Shown here in pieces: positions 52,793 through 62,789 of a stretch of 64,000 nt of DNA. The DNA comes from Polaromonas sp. GTDB taxonomy: Bacteria; Pseudomonadota; Gammaproteobacteria; Burkholderiales; Burkholderiaceae_C. The translations under genes and the position numbers were made by a program. Position 1 is the first letter of the stretch; every line of letters starts with the position of its first letter. The notes below the pieces were generated by a model. The model did no database searches. It had not been told where the DNA came from and saw only the letters and a list, made by a program, of their open reading frames with translations. The DNA is taken from positions 123,746 through 187,745 of the forward strand of contig NZ_JAAFGZ010000010.1 of assembly GCF_010365105.1 (NCBI RefSeq). Direction: 5' to 3'.

Positions 52793-53526
52793 GAAGTCTC
52801 CAGGATTCTTGATTTGATAAGGGAAGGTTTTCAACGCGCCGTCAGTTACTGTGTCGGTGGTATCGACAGGGCAAGATTAATGGCGAAGCAAAAACCCGTA
52901 AAGAGCGTAATCACGCAGGCGTATCACTTTAGGGACAGGGGAAAACCCTGTGCTTTCAGCCACTTGCAGGCGCACACGTGAACGCTCTAAAGTCGTGATG
53001 TCGGGATTTGCCCCGCTAATCAGCATCGGCCATCTCATCTCAATGCGCGCTCCTTGCGTTGGGGTGTGGTCAAGTAAGTTTTCCAGATGGCAAATTACAT
53101 TTTCAATAGGCGTTGTAATAAAGAGACGTTGAGTTCTGAAAGTGTTTCGTTTTTGAATTGCGTGTTTCAAAAAGGTCCGCTGACCGAACAACTGATGTGA
53201 TGTGTTCGCTTTTTTTTGCCATGATTCATTGGCTTTAACCGGTTAACTTTTTTATCACTGCATGCACGGTCTTGGTGCTTTGGGATGCAGGAATTGGGTA
53301 AAAACGCCCTGTTGTCGAGCATTCTTTTTCATGCTCTGCCAATGAATCTGTTTGCGCAGCGAATGGCGTTGGCTGTCGCCAACATTCAAGGCATATAAAT
53401 TGCTTATCTTTTAAAAGACTTTGCCTTTGATGTAACAGTTTGGTTAAATCAACTAAGGGTTAACCATAAAGCCCTTGCGCAATGTTTTGAACCAGTCTTT
53501 TTGTTTTCCACCTTTTGGAGTTTTTA
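52793..53526. other. 734-bp gene-free region between divergent porins
   Basis: No gene is supported. It is AT-rich, with a perfect palindrome TTAACCGGTTAA (53235-53246), a GGTTAA at 53442 and a GGTTAACC at 53458-53465, 62 nt before the porin start. These recurring motifs suggest a common regulator. A small regulatory RNA in this gap would not be visible to me. Confidence 0.6.
53235..53465. promoter_or_regulatory. recurrent GGTTAA/TTAACC palindromes upstream of porin
   Basis: TTAACCGGTTAA at 53235-53246, GGTTAA at 53442-53447 and GGTTAACC at 53458-53465. Possible operator cluster for one or both divergent porins. Confidence 0.4.
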
Positions 53527-54564
53527 ATGAAAAAGAATTTGATTGCTTTGGCCGTTCTTGCCGCATCCGGCGTTGCATCGGCTCAGTCCAGCGTGACTCT
53601 CTACGGACTGGTCGATGCCTATGTGGGCACCAGCAGGGTCAAACTTTCATCGCCAGGTGTCGCGACCACATCGACGCGCCAGACCGTGATGGACAGTGGC
53701 GGTTTCAATACCAGCCGTTTCGGCCTGAAAGGTTCGGAAGACCTGGGCAGCGGCTTGAAAGCCAATTTCATGCTGGAAGCTGGCTTTAACGTCGACACCG
53801 GCGCTGCCAACAACTACACCAATCCGTTCACCGGTGCGGTATCCAGCGCAACCTTCGGACGCCAGTCGTGGGTTGGCCTGTCAGGTGGTTTCGGTGAAGT
53901 TCGCGTCGGCAAGATGTGGACGCCTTATGACGAAGTCAAAGGCAGCGGCGCCGCCGCGTTTGATGCCAACATTTTTGCACCCGCAACCGGTGTCTGGTCG
54001 AGCAACGGCTACCAGGACCGTCCAGGCAATGCGCTTTATTACGCAACGCCCTCTTTCAGCGGTTTCAGCGCTGCCGCCATGTACAGCTTCGGCGAGAACA
54101 AGACGACAACCGCTAGCGCAGGCAAGATTGCCAGCTTCAATGTGCAGTATGCCGGCGGCCCGCTCGCAGCGGCACTGGCGTACCAGACCGAAAAAGACGG
54201 CGGTGCTTCGCTCAACACCGACACCACCAAGTTCACGCAACTGAATGGTTCATATGACTTCGGTCCTGCCAAGCTGCTGGCTGCATACGGCCATGTGAAA
54301 GATGGCGGCGACAAGGCCAGGGAATTCCAGGTTGGTGTCGACGTGCCCCTGGGCGCAGTCACCGTCTCGGGCGGCGTGGCACGTTCCAAGGTCACGCTCG
54401 GTGCCGGCGGCGAAGTCAAGAGCACCGGTGTTGGCCTGGCTGCCAAGTACGACTTGTCCAAGCGGACCTTCCTGTACACCGGCCTTCAGCTGGCTAAAAA
54501 CGAAATCGCCGGTTCGGAAGTCAAGACCGACACCTTCGCAGTGGGCGTTCAGCACAAGTTCTGA
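53527..54564 (+). CDS. Gram-negative porin
   Basis: Protein of 345 residues with a signal peptide (MKKNLIALAVLAASGVASA) and GGAG 9 nt before the ATG. Mature start QSSVTLYGLVDAYV; RFGLKGSEDLGSGLKANFMLEAGFNVDTG and FGRQSWVGLSGGFGEVRVGK follow. Ends VGVQHKF with terminal Phe. Trimeric beta-barrel expected. A hairpin terminator follows at 54602. Close relative of the next gene, suggesting tandem duplication. Confidence 0.94.
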   Translation: MKKNLIALAVLAASGVASAQSSVTLYGLVDAYVGTSRVKLSSPGVATTSTRQTVMDSGGFNTSRFGLKGSEDLGSGLKANFMLEAGFNVDTGAANNYTNPFTGAVSSATFGRQSWVGLSGGFGEVRVGKMWTPYDEVKGSGAAAFDANIFAPATGVWSSNGYQDRPGNALYYATPSFSGFSAAAMYSFGENKTTTASAGKIASFNVQYAGGPLAAALAYQTEKDGGASLNTDTTKFTQLNGSYDFGPAKLLAAYGHVKDGGDKAREFQVGVDVPLGAVTVSGGVARSKVTLGAGGEVKSTGVGLAAKYDLSKRTFLYTGLQLAKNEIAGSEVKTDTFAVGVQHKF

Positions 54565-54915
54565 CCGGTTCCTGGCGTGAAGCCAGGACGCTGAGCTTTT
54601 TGAAACCGTTTTGGGAAAACCTGAAGCGGTTTTTCGTTTTTTTGATCACCTGGTTTGAATCATTGAAACCTGAACGTCTTCACGAGTCGGCGCATCAACG
54701 TTGTTTTCCTTCCACGCAGCAGCCTTGTTTGTCGCGTCGCTGCAACAAAAAAGCGCTTTTGTGGCGCATTTCTTTGCGGATCAAGGTTCGTTCTGGTGCA
54801 ATAGACCCAACTTCCCGAAAGGGGGTTGGCCCGGGTCTCTGGGGGAGCTGCAAATGCGAAAGTATTGGGCAGTCCTCTTACCGGAGCCCTATGTTTAACC
54901 TTGGAGAAATTCTCA
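54565..54915. other. intergenic region between tandem porins
   Basis: About 350 bp without a gene. Begins with the terminator at 54602-54643. TTTAACC just before the ribosome site of the second porin (54890) echoes the motif upstream of the first. Confidence 0.5.
54602..54643 (+). terminator. terminator of the first plus-strand porin
   Basis: AAACCGTTTT...AAGCGGTTT forms an imperfect stem followed by TTCGTTTTTTT, about 40 nt after the stop. Confidence 0.6.
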
Positions 54916-55944
54916 ATGAAAAAATCACTCATCGCTCTGGCAGTATTGGCAGCATCCGGCGCCGCAATGGCTCAATCTTCGGTAACCCTGTACGGCATCG
55001 CTGACGCTTTCGTCGGCAGCACCGAAACCCAAATCGCCGGCATTGGCCAGCGTCAAACCAACGTCAGCACCTCTGGTGTCAACGGTTCGCGTTGGGGCCT
55101 GAAGGGTTCTGAAGATCTGGGCGGCGGCATGAAGGCCATCTTCACGCTGGAAAGCGGCTTCAATCTGGACACCGGCGCGCAAAAGACGGCTGGCAGCATT
55201 TTTGACCGTCAAGCCTTTGTTGGTCTGCAAAGCGGTTTCGGTACCGTTTCCGTGGGTCGTCAGTACTCTGCGTATGACAACCTGCAAGGCGCGACCAACC
55301 AGAACTACGATGCGTTCAGCTTCAATGCACGCAGCGGCGTCAATGGCGGTGTTGCTGCCAACGGCATCCAGGACTACACCAACCGTATCAGCAATTCGGT
55401 TGCCTACGCTTCGCCTGACTTCGGCGGCTTCAGCGGCGCAGTGGTTTACGGCTTTGGCGAAAACAAGAACACCGTCGGTAACGTGAATGGCGACGCAACC
55501 GACAGCGCCAGCGTTCACATCAAGTACGCCAACGGCCCTATCCTGGTTGGTTACGCCTACCAGCAAGACAAACTGGCTGCCATTGGTGGCGTTCAGGACA
55601 AGAACAAGTACAACCTGGTTGGCGGTTCTTATGACTTCGGCGTGGCCAAGTTGACAGCCAGCTACAACACGGCCAAGAACAACGTCCTGAAGGACAAGGA
55701 AGGCCAGATCGGCGTAGTGGTTCCGTTCGGCGCTGCTGCTATCTCCGCTGGCTACGCCCGTTCCAAGAGCGAAGGCCTGGGCACCGATCGCACTGGCAAG
55801 GGTTACTCCGTACTGGCCACCTACGCTTTGTCCAAGCGCACCGGCCTGTACCTTGGTGCACAAAACACCAAGGCTCACATCGCTTTTGCAGCAGCTGAAA
55901 CCGAAACCACCGTCTACGGTCTGGGTGTTCGCCACTCGTTCTAA
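54916..55944 (+). CDS. Gram-negative porin
   Basis: Protein of 342 residues with a signal peptide (MKKSLIALAVLAASGAAMA), GGAGAA upstream. Mature start QSSVTLYGIADAFVG, SRWGLKGSEDLGGGMKAIFTLESGFNLDTG, FDRQAFVGLQSGFGTVSVGRQ. Ends GLGVRHSF with terminal Phe. Codons are strongly biased toward preferred forms, which hints at high expression. Followed by a GNRA-loop hairpin (55952) and a strong terminator. Confidence 0.95.
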   Translation: MKKSLIALAVLAASGAAMAQSSVTLYGIADAFVGSTETQIAGIGQRQTNVSTSGVNGSRWGLKGSEDLGGGMKAIFTLESGFNLDTGAQKTAGSIFDRQAFVGLQSGFGTVSVGRQYSAYDNLQGATNQNYDAFSFNARSGVNGGVAANGIQDYTNRISNSVAYASPDFGGFSGAVVYGFGENKNTVGNVNGDATDSASVHIKYANGPILVGYAYQQDKLAAIGGVQDKNKYNLVGGSYDFGVAKLTASYNTAKNNVLKDKEGQIGVVVPFGAAAISAGYARSKSEGLGTDRTGKGYSVLATYALSKRTGLYLGAQNTKAHIAFAAAETETTVYGLGVRHSF

Positions 55945-55951
55945 TTTCTCT

Positions 55952-56017
55952 GCTAGCGCAAGCTAGCGGTTAAAACAGAAAACAAAACCCCGCCGTGGCG
56001 ACACGGTGGGGTTTTTT
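55952..56017 (+). terminator. hairpin pair and terminator after the porin
   Basis: GCTAGC-GCAA-GCTAGC (55952-55967) has a GNRA tetraloop. At 55986-56017, AACCCCGCCGTG pairs with CACGGTGGGGTT and is followed by seven T: an intrinsic terminator. Confidence 0.85.
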
Positions 56018-56219
56018 TATGGGTGGCCCGCTGCTGGGGGTGCTGAACTTTCCCGTGGTCGTGTCGACTTTTGGCACTGGGATTGTTGCGTTATTTGCCG
56101 GTTCCTGCAGCCAGACTGTCGTTTGTACGCAAATACCGCAGGACTGGACGCGCTGATGTTTACGCTGCCAAAGTTTCGCCATAGTATTTACCAATTGCTG
56201 ACATCAGGACCCAACAGAC

Positions 56220-57548
56220 ATGCGCACTCCGGCTCTTCTTGAAAAAACCTTGTCGCCGCTGTCAGCGGACATGAGCGATTCGGTCACTCTTGGCCGGCCA
56301 CGCCCGTTGCAGATCAACGGCCGGGCTTTTGCCCAGATTGCCCGCTTCCACCCCGAACTGACAGCCTTCCGCCGGGACCTGCATGCGCATCCGGAACTGG
56401 GCTTTGAAGAGGTTTACACCGCCAGCCGTGTGACCCAGGCGCTCAAGCTGTGCGGGGTGGACGCTGTACACACCGGCATCGGAAAAACCGGCGTGGTCGC
56501 GATCATCGAGGGCCGTCAGCCCGGAAATCCCCGCCATGCAAGGCCCATGACCGGCTTGCGCGCCGACATGGATGCGCTGCCCATGACCGAGCGCAACGAG
56601 TTTGGCTGGAAATCAGCCAAGCCCGGCCTGATGCATGGCTGCGGCCATGACGGCCACACCACCATGCTGGTCGGAGCCGCGCGCTACCTGGCCGAGACCC
56701 GGAACTTTGCCGGCGATGCCGTGCTGGTATTTCAGCCGGCGGAAGAAGGGCGCGGCGGGGCCGAAGCCATGATCAATGACGGCTTGTTCGAGCGCTTTCC
56801 GGTCCAGTCCATCTACGCCATGCACAACTGGCCGGCCATGCGGCCCGGCACCATCGGCATCAATTCCGGTCCCATGATGGCGGCGGCCGACCGCATCACG
56901 ATCGAGATCACCGGCAAGGGTGGCCATGGCGCCCACGCCTACCTGACCGTCGATCCGATCCTGGTGGCGGCGCACATCATCACGGCCGTCCAGAGCATCG
57001 TGTCGCGCAACGTCAAGGCCATGGACAACGTCGTGGTCAGCCTGTGCGCCATGCAGGCCGGGGATATGGCGGCCATGAGCGTGGTGCCCGGTCATGCCAC
57101 GCTGGTCGGCACGGTTCGTACTTTCAAGCCCGAGATGCAGGATTTTGTCGAGCAGCGCCTGAAACAGCTTTGCGCTGCAGTGGCCGATGGTTTTGGTGCC
57201 ACGGCCACGGTGAACTACGAACGCATTTATCCCGCCACGATCAACTCGCCCGCTGAATACCGGCTGGCGACCCGGGTGGCCGAGCAACTGGTGGGCGCCG
57301 AAAATGTCGTGAGCAACCTGGAGCCCAGCATGGGGTCGGAAGATTTTTCCTTCATGCTCAAGGAAAAGCCAGGAGCCTATTTTCGGCTGGGCCAGGGCGA
57401 GCAGCTTTCCGATGGCAAAGGCAGCGTTGTCGGTGGCGTGGGCAGCCACTTTTTGCACAACAGCTGCTACGACTTCAACGACAGCGTGCTGCCTTTGGGC
57501 GCGGCGCTGTTTGCCGGCATTGTTGAACGCTCAATGCCGATGGCGTGA
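56220..57548 (+). CDS. M20-family amidohydrolase (hippurate hydrolase type)
   Basis: Protein of 442 residues. N-terminal RRDLHAHPELGFEE, metal site MHGCGHDGHTTMLVGAA, FQPAEEGRGGAEAMI, and the lid-domain GKGGHGAHAYLTVDP; the C-terminal MGSEDFSFML supplies a further metal ligand. Such enzymes remove acyl groups from amino acids (hippurate, indole-acetyl conjugates). About 40 residues before the family start (MRTPALLEKT) are unusual; a later start at MSDSVTLG is possible. No signal peptide. Confidence 0.9.
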   Translation: MRTPALLEKTLSPLSADMSDSVTLGRPRPLQINGRAFAQIARFHPELTAFRRDLHAHPELGFEEVYTASRVTQALKLCGVDAVHTGIGKTGVVAIIEGRQPGNPRHARPMTGLRADMDALPMTERNEFGWKSAKPGLMHGCGHDGHTTMLVGAARYLAETRNFAGDAVLVFQPAEEGRGGAEAMINDGLFERFPVQSIYAMHNWPAMRPGTIGINSGPMMAAADRITIEITGKGGHGAHAYLTVDPILVAAHIITAVQSIVSRNVKAMDNVVVSLCAMQAGDMAAMSVVPGHATLVGTVRTFKPEMQDFVEQRLKQLCAAVADGFGATATVNYERIYPATINSPAEYRLATRVAEQLVGAENVVSNLEPSMGSEDFSFMLKEKPGAYFRLGQGEQLSDGKGSVVGGVGSHFLHNSCYDFNDSVLPLGAALFAGIVERSMPMA

Positions 57549-57570
57549 ATGTGAACGTTGTTGAGTGATT

Positions 57571-57635
57571 GCTATTTAAATAATAGCTACAAGTATCCAC
57601 CCATCTTGCGCAAAGGTGGTATTCCTAATAAAAAC
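57571..57635 (+). repeat. dispersed AT-rich element, intergenic, best copy
   Basis: GCTATTTAAATAATAGCTAC, CCACCCATCTTGCGCAAAGG, TGGTATTCCTAATAAAAAC. Used here as reference: perfect GCTATT..AATAGC inner palindrome, TTGCGCAA core and A-rich tail. Lies between convergent genes. Confidence 0.8.
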
Positions 57636-57690
57636 AGGTGCTGGATCTGCGCAGGACCGCCCCGCCTTGATGTCCACGCCTGGCGACGCA

Positions 57691-58536
57691 TCAGGTGTAG
57701 CGTTTGTTGCGCAAATTGTTTTTCATCTCCTTGAGCAGTGGCTGCAGCTTGGGGCCGATGCGCAGCGCCACGCAGGTCGCCAAAATGTCGATGATCATCA
57801 AATGCAGCAGGCGCGACACCATCGGGCTGTAGCGGTCGTAGCCTTCGGGATGGTCGGCGGCCAGGTGGATGTGGCCGGCGGCGGCCAGCGGCGATGCGGT
57901 GGCGGTGATGACGATGGTGGTGGCGCCGTTCTTGCGCGCGATGTCGCAGGCGTCCATCAGGTCGCGCGTACGGCCCGAATTGGAAATCACCACCACGCAG
58001 TCGCCCGGCCCCAGCAGCGATGCGCTCATCACCTGCATGTGGCCGTCGCTGTAGGCAATGCTGTGGACGCCCAGCCTGAAGAACTTGTGCTGCGCATCCT
58101 GCGCCACGATGCCGGAGTTGCCGGCGCCGAAAAACTCGATGCGCTTGCCACCCTGGCAGGCGCCCAGCAGCGCCAGAACGGCTTTGTCAATCGCCACCGG
58201 GCTGGCGTCGTTGCGGTATTTCAGGAAGGCCGCCACGGTGTTGTCGATCACCTTGACCATCACATCGCCGGTCTTGTCGTCCACATCGACGCTGCGGTGA
58301 ATGAAGGGCACACCTTCGCTGACACTGCCGGCCAGCTTGAGCTTGAAGTCGAGCAGCCCGTCGTAGCCGACGCTGCGGCAAAAGCGCACCACCGTCGGTT
58401 TGCTGACATGCGAGCGGCTGGCCAGCTCGGTGATCGGCAGGCTGGCAAAGGCGCGCGGGTCGGCCAGCACCAGTCGCGCCACGCGTTGTTCCGCCGGGGC
58501 CAGCGAAGGAAGGGAAGCCTTGATACGGTCGAGCAT
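57691..58536 (-). CDS. hexR: RpiR/HexR-family transcriptional regulator
   Basis: Protein of 281 residues. An N-terminal RpiR HTH (LITELASRSHVSKPTVVRFCRSVGY in form LPITELASR...) and a C-terminal SIS sugar-phosphate domain (KRIEFFGAGNSGIVAQDAQ, VVVISNSGRTRDL). HexR represses zwf and Entner-Doudoroff genes and is released by KDPG. It lies 1 nt after zwf on the same strand, with tal and pgi divergent, which supports HexR over other RpiR proteins. Confidence 0.88.
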   Translation of the reverse strand: MLDRIKASLPSLAPAEQRVARLVLADPRAFASLPITELASRSHVSKPTVVRFCRSVGYDGLLDFKLKLAGSVSEGVPFIHRSVDVDDKTGDVMVKVIDNTVAAFLKYRNDASPVAIDKAVLALLGACQGGKRIEFFGAGNSGIVAQDAQHKFFRLGVHSIAYSDGHMQVMSASLLGPGDCVVVISNSGRTRDLMDACDIARKNGATTIVITATASPLAAAGHIHLAADHPEGYDRYSPMVSRLLHLMIIDILATCVALRIGPKLQPLLKEMKNNLRNKRYT

Positions 58537-58537
58537 G

Positions 58538-60004
58538 CTAGCGTTCCTCGCTCCAGCAGTAGCCGTCGCGGGCGATCATTGCGCTGGAGGCGCTCGGTCC
58601 CCAGGTGCCTGCCGCATACGGGCGTGGTGCGGTCGGGTCGTGGCTCCAGCGGTCCAGGATAGGTTCGACCCAGCGCCATGCTTCCTCCTGCTCGTCACTG
58701 CGCACGAACAGGTTCAGCCGGCCGTCGATCACGTCGAGCAGCAGCCGCTCGTAGGCGCCGACGCGCTCGGCCCCGAAACGCTTGTCGAAGTCCAGGTCAA
58801 GCTGCACCGGCTCCAGCGTCGGGGTGCCACGGCGCAGTCGCTGGTCGGCGCCCTGCGCCAGCAGGTGCAGCTCCAGGCCGTCCCGGGGTTGCAGGTCGAT
58901 GACCAGCCGGTTGCCGGTGCTGCAGTCCTGCCGCGATTTGAAAATCGCGTGCGGCGTGGGGCGAAAGTTGACCTCGATGTGCGCGTCGCGGCCTGCCAGC
59001 CGCTTGCCGGTACGGATGTAGAACGGCACACCGGCCCAGCGCCAGTTTTCAATCTCGGTGCGCAGCGCGACGAAGGTTTCCGTGCGGCTTTCCGGGTTCA
59101 CGCCCGGCGCGCTGCGATAGGCCTCAACCGCCTCGCCGTCGATGGTTCCAGCAGCATACTGGCCGCGAATGGCATGCTGGCTCAGGGTTTCAGGCGTCCA
59201 GGGCTTGAGCGAGCGCAGGACCTTGAGTTTTTCATCACGAATCGCGTCGGCATGCGAATTGATGGGCGGCTCCATGCCCACGGCGCAGAGCAACTGCAGG
59301 GCATGGTTCTGCACCATGTCGCGCAGCGCGCCGGTGCTGTCGTAAAAAGCGCCGCGTTTTTCCACGCCGAGTTCCTCGGCAATCGTGATCTGGATGTTGG
59401 CGATGTACTCGCGCCGCCAGAGCGGCTCGAACAGCGAATTGCCAAAGCGCAGCGCAAACAGGTTCTGCACCGAAGGCTTGCCCAGGTAATGGTCGATGCG
59501 AAAGATCTGCTGCTCGGTCAGCACGCTGCGAACGGTGCGGTTGATGTCGCGGTTCGACGCCAGGTCGTGGCCTAGCGGTTTTTCCAGCACCACGCGGGTT
59601 TGCGGACCATTCAGGCCTGCGGCGGCGATCTGTTCGCAGACCGTGGTGAACAGGCCGGGCGCGGTCGCCAGGTACATCACCACCACATCGGCCGGCCGCT
59701 GCCTGAGCCGGTCTGCCAGGCGCGCATAGTCTTCCGGTTTTGACAGGTCCATGCGCAGGTAGCCGAGCATCTGGGCAAAACGCTTGAATTCTTCTTCGTT
59801 CGGACGCTTGGACAATTCGACATGGTCAAAGCGCGACTTGATGAGCGCACGGTACTGGTCGTCCGACAGATCGTCGCGGGCCACGCCAATGATCCGGCCG
59901 TCGGCCGGCAGCGAGCCGTGACGAAAAGCCTGGAACAGGGCGGGCATGATCTTGCGCCAGGCCAGGTCGCCGGTTCCGCCAAACAGGATGAGGTCAAAGC
60001 TCAT
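58538..60004 (-). CDS. zwf: glucose-6-phosphate 1-dehydrogenase
   Basis: Protein of 488 residues. NADP site [19 protein letters not shown] at the N-terminus, and the active site [16 protein letters not shown]. Makes 6-phosphogluconolactone, feeding the pentose-phosphate and Entner-Doudoroff routes. The frame is open upstream to 60253 but MSFDLILF is the family start. Divergent from tal (148 bp) and coupled to hexR. Confidence 0.96.
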   Translation of the reverse strand: MSFDLILFGGTGDLAWRKIMPALFQAFRHGSLPADGRIIGVARDDLSDDQYRALIKSRFDHVELSKRPNEEEFKRFAQMLGYLRMDLSKPEDYARLADRLRQRPADVVVMYLATAPGLFTTVCEQIAAAGLNGPQTRVVLEKPLGHDLASNRDINRTVRSVLTEQQIFRIDHYLGKPSVQNLFALRFGNSLFEPLWRREYIANIQITIAEELGVEKRGAFYDSTGALRDMVQNHALQLLCAVGMEPPINSHADAIRDEKLKVLRSLKPWTPETLSQHAIRGQYAAGTIDGEAVEAYRSAPGVNPESRTETFVALRTEIENWRWAGVPFYIRTGKRLAGRDAHIEVNFRPTPHAIFKSRQDCSTGNRLVIDLQPRDGLELHLLAQGADQRLRRGTPTLEPVQLDLDFDKRFGAERVGAYERLLLDVIDGRLNLFVRSDEQEEAWRWVEPILDRWSHDPTAPRPYAAGTWGPSASSAMIARDGYCWSEER

Positions 60005-60019
60005 GGAAAGGACTTGTGA

Positions 60020-60035
60020 TGGTAATAAAGTTTCA
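60020..60035. promoter_or_regulatory. possible HexR operator between zwf and tal
   Basis: TGGTAATAAAGTTTCA is a partial palindrome resembling the gammaproteobacterial HexR site TGTAATTAAATTACA. It lies 16 nt upstream of the zwf ATG. The beta-proteobacterial consensus is not known to me, so this is tentative. Confidence 0.35.
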
Positions 60036-60152
60036 TATTCTATGGGCATAATGGTAACTACACCCGGTGACCTGCTGTGCCCCCTGTGTCGGCACGGTGC
60101 GGTTTTCGGGCTTCCTGATCCACTTTTCGCCCTTGCCCGGCGCCTTAAGCCC

Positions 60153-61100
60153 ATGAACCAACTCGACGCCCTGAAACAATTCACGACCGTGGTGGCCGAT
60201 ACCGGCGACTTCAACCAGCTGGCGCAGTTCAAGCCGCAGGACGCCACCACCAACCCTTCGCTGATCCTGAAGGCGGTGCAAAAATCCGATTACGCGCCGC
60301 TGATGCATGACATGGTGGCGCGTTTCAAGGACCGGGCGCTGGACGAAACCATGGACCGGCTGCTGGTGCGCTTTGGCTGCGAAATCCTGTCCATCATCCC
60401 GGGCCGCGTCTCGACCGAAGTCGATGCGCGCCTGAGTTTTGACACCAGCGCCACCGTGGCCCGGGGCGAGCGCCTGATCGAGTTGTACCAGGCCGAAGGC
60501 ATCCACATCGACCGGGTGCTGATCAAGGTGGCCGCCACCTGGGAAGGCATTCAGGCGGCCAGGTTGCTGGAGCAACGCGGCATCCACACCAACCTGACGC
60601 TGCTGTTTTCCTTTTGCCAGGCCGTCGCCTGCGGCCAGGCCAGGGTGCAGTTGATTTCCCCCTTCGTCGGCCGGATTTACGACTGGTACAAGAAGTCGGC
60701 CGGCAGCGGCTGGGTTGAAGTCGCGAATGCCGGCGCGAACGATCCCGGCGTCAAGTCGGTTCGCGAGATCTACCACTACTACAAGCATTTCGGCATTGCC
60801 ACCGAGGTCATGGGCGCGAGTTTTCGCAACGTCGGCCAGATCACGGCGCTGGCCGGCTGCGACCTGCTGACCATCAGCCCCGAACTGCTGGCCCAGCTGG
60901 CCGCCAGTGACGCGCCCTTGCCGCGCGCGCTGGATGCTAGTGCCGTCGATTCGCTGGATCTGGACGTAGTGGACTTTGACGAAGCGCGTTTTCGTTATGC
61001 GCTCAACGAAGACGCCATGGCGACGGAAAAGCTGGCCGAAGGCATTCGCGCCTTTGCCGTGGACGCGGTCAAGCTTGAGCAGTTGATGCAGGCTGTCTGA
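60153..61100 (+). CDS. tal: transaldolase
   Basis: Protein of 315 residues. [14 protein letters not shown], the Schiff-base lysine in [25 protein letters not shown] and [13 protein letters not shown] are classic TalB motifs. It transfers dihydroxyacetone units between sugar phosphates in the pentose-phosphate pathway. The start MNQLDALKQ matches E. coli-type transaldolases. Followed by pgi after 16 nt; probably co-transcribed. Confidence 0.96.
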   Translation: MNQLDALKQFTTVVADTGDFNQLAQFKPQDATTNPSLILKAVQKSDYAPLMHDMVARFKDRALDETMDRLLVRFGCEILSIIPGRVSTEVDARLSFDTSATVARGERLIELYQAEGIHIDRVLIKVAATWEGIQAARLLEQRGIHTNLTLLFSFCQAVACGQARVQLISPFVGRIYDWYKKSAGSGWVEVANAGANDPGVKSVREIYHYYKHFGIATEVMGASFRNVGQITALAGCDLLTISPELLAQLAASDAPLPRALDASAVDSLDLDVVDFDEARFRYALNEDAMATEKLAEGIRAFAVDAVKLEQLMQAV

Positions 61101-61116
61101 ACACAAGGAAATTTTC

Positions 61117-62691
61117 ATGAAATCAGTGCGTTGCGACCGGACCCCCGCCTGGGGAGAACTCAAGACCTGTTTTGAAGTCAGTGGACGGCATTTCGACCTG
61201 CGCGAGGCGTTTTCGCGCGACCCGCGCCGCTTCGAGGCCTTAAGCCAGGAAGCGCCGCATGTGTTTGCCGACCTGTCCAAGAACCTGATCGATGCCAACA
61301 GCCAGTCGCTGCTGCTGGCGCTGGCGCGGCAGTGCGGGCTGGAGGCGCAGCGCGACGCGATGTTTGCCGGGGAACGCATCAACCGCACCGAAAACCGCGC
61401 CGTGATGCACTTTTTATTGCGAAATCCGCCTTCTGCGCAATACGTGCCTGCACAAGTAGCAATCAATAAAATAGCGGATGCCCAAGCTGAGGTGGAAGCG
61501 ACCCTGAACGCCATGCTGGACTATGCGGAGCAGGTGCGCGCCGACGCGGGGATCACCGACATCGTCAACATCGGCATTGGCGGCTCGGACCTGGGGCCGC
61601 AGATGGCAGTGCTGGCGCTGGGTGAATTCGCCACGGCCGGCAAGCGGATTCACTTTGTGTCGAACATCGACGGCGATGAGCTGGCCGGCGTTCTTCGCCT
61701 TCTGAAGCCTGAGAGCACGCTGTTCCTGGTGGCATCCAAGACCTTCACCACCACCGAAACCATGACCAATGCGCATTCTGCAAAGGCCTGGTTTGAAGCG
61801 CAGGGCGGACACGACATCGCCCGGCATTTCGCGGCGCTGACGACCAATGTGGCGGCGGCGAACGACTTCGGCATCACCACCACCTTCGGTTTCTGGGACT
61901 GGGTGGGCGGGCGCTATTCGCTGTGGTCGGCCATCGGTCTGCCCATCGCCATTGCGATTGGCGCGGCAGGCTTTCGCGACTTCTTGGCTGGCGCGCATGC
62001 GATGGACGAGCACTTCCGCACGGCGGAGCTTGAGTACAACCTGCCGGTGAGGCTGGGCCTGCTTGATGTCTGGTACCGCAACTTTCACGGCTTTTCCAGC
62101 CGCAGCATCGCACCCTACAGCAGCGCCCTGCGCCGCTGGCCGGCGTATTTGCAGCAACTGGAAATGGAAAGCAACGGCAAGCGCGTGGACCAGGACGGTC
62201 AGCCCTTGCCGTTTGACACCTCGCCGGTGCTGTGGGGCGAGCCCGGCACCAACGGTCAGCATGCCTATTTTCAAATGCTGCACCAGGGAACCTCGGTGGT
62301 TCCGGTCGAATTCGTGGCGATCAAGCAAGCCGCGCATGCGCCGGATGACCTGCCCGGCCACCATGGCAAGCTGCTGGCCAACGTACTGGCGCAGGCGCAG
62401 GCGCTGATGCACGGCAAGCCTGACGCCGACGGCCACCGCGATTTTCCCGGCAACCGGCCCAGCACCTTCCTGCTGCTGGAGCGGCTCACGCCCGCCAGCC
62501 TGGGCGCGCTGATTGCGCTGCAGGAGCACCGCGTGTTTGTCAGCGGTGCCATCTGGGGCATCAACAGCTTTGACCAGTGGGGCGTCGAACTGGGCAAGGT
62601 ACTGGCCAAAGACATTGAGCCACGCCTGCAAAGCGGCGATATTTCGGGGCTTGACGGCTCGACCGCCGGATTGCTACAGCGCCTGCGTTGA
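61117..62691 (+). CDS. pgi: glucose-6-phosphate isomerase
   Basis: Protein of 524 residues with AAGGA 8 nt before the ATG. NIGIGGSDLGPQMA, SKTFTTTET, the signature GGRYSLWSAIGLPIAIAIG, and the C-terminal INSFDQWGVELGK are PGI motifs. Interconverts glucose- and fructose-6-phosphate. Codons 61411-61476 (LLRNPPSAQYVPAQVAINK region) are encoded by an element copy in reverse orientation and appear a few residues longer than relatives. In a unit with tal. Confidence 0.95.
   Translation: MKSVRCDRTPAWGELKTCFEVSGRHFDLREAFSRDPRRFEALSQEAPHVFADLSKNLIDANSQSLLLALARQCGLEAQRDAMFAGERINRTENRAVMHFLLRNPPSAQYVPAQVAINKIADAQAEVEATLNAMLDYAEQVRADAGITDIVNIGIGGSDLGPQMAVLALGEFATAGKRIHFVSNIDGDELAGVLRLLKPESTLFLVASKTFTTTETMTNAHSAKAWFEAQGGHDIARHFAALTTNVAAANDFGITTTFGFWDWVGGRYSLWSAIGLPIAIAIGAAGFRDFLAGAHAMDEHFRTAELEYNLPVRLGLLDVWYRNFHGFSSRSIAPYSSALRRWPAYLQQLEMESNGKRVDQDGQPLPFDTSPVLWGEPGTNGQHAYFQMLHQGTSVVPVEFVAIKQAAHAPDDLPGHHGKLLANVLAQAQALMHGKPDADGHRDFPGNRPSTFLLLERLTPASLGALIALQEHRVFVSGAIWGINSFDQWGVELGKVLAKDIEPRLQSGDISGLDGSTAGLLQRLR
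61411..61476 (-). repeat. dispersed AT-rich element copy inside pgi
   Basis: On the minus strand GCTATTTTATTGATTGCTAC, TTGTGCAGGCACGTATTGCG, CAGAAGGCGGATTTCGC, AATAAAAAG: close in order and sequence to the intergenic copy at 57571-57635, ending with the same AATAAAAA tail. Confidence 0.7.
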
Positions 62692-62789
62692 CAAGGGTGC
62701 GGTTTCGGCTGGTTGGCTGTCAGCGCATCGGCTTATGATGAAGCAAGGGTAATCCCTTGAGTTTTCCAATCAACCCGGAGAAGGAAATC

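Noticed and set aside
59946..60152. Longer start for transaldolase
   Set aside because: The extension overlaps zwf in antisense; the family begins at MNQLDALK.
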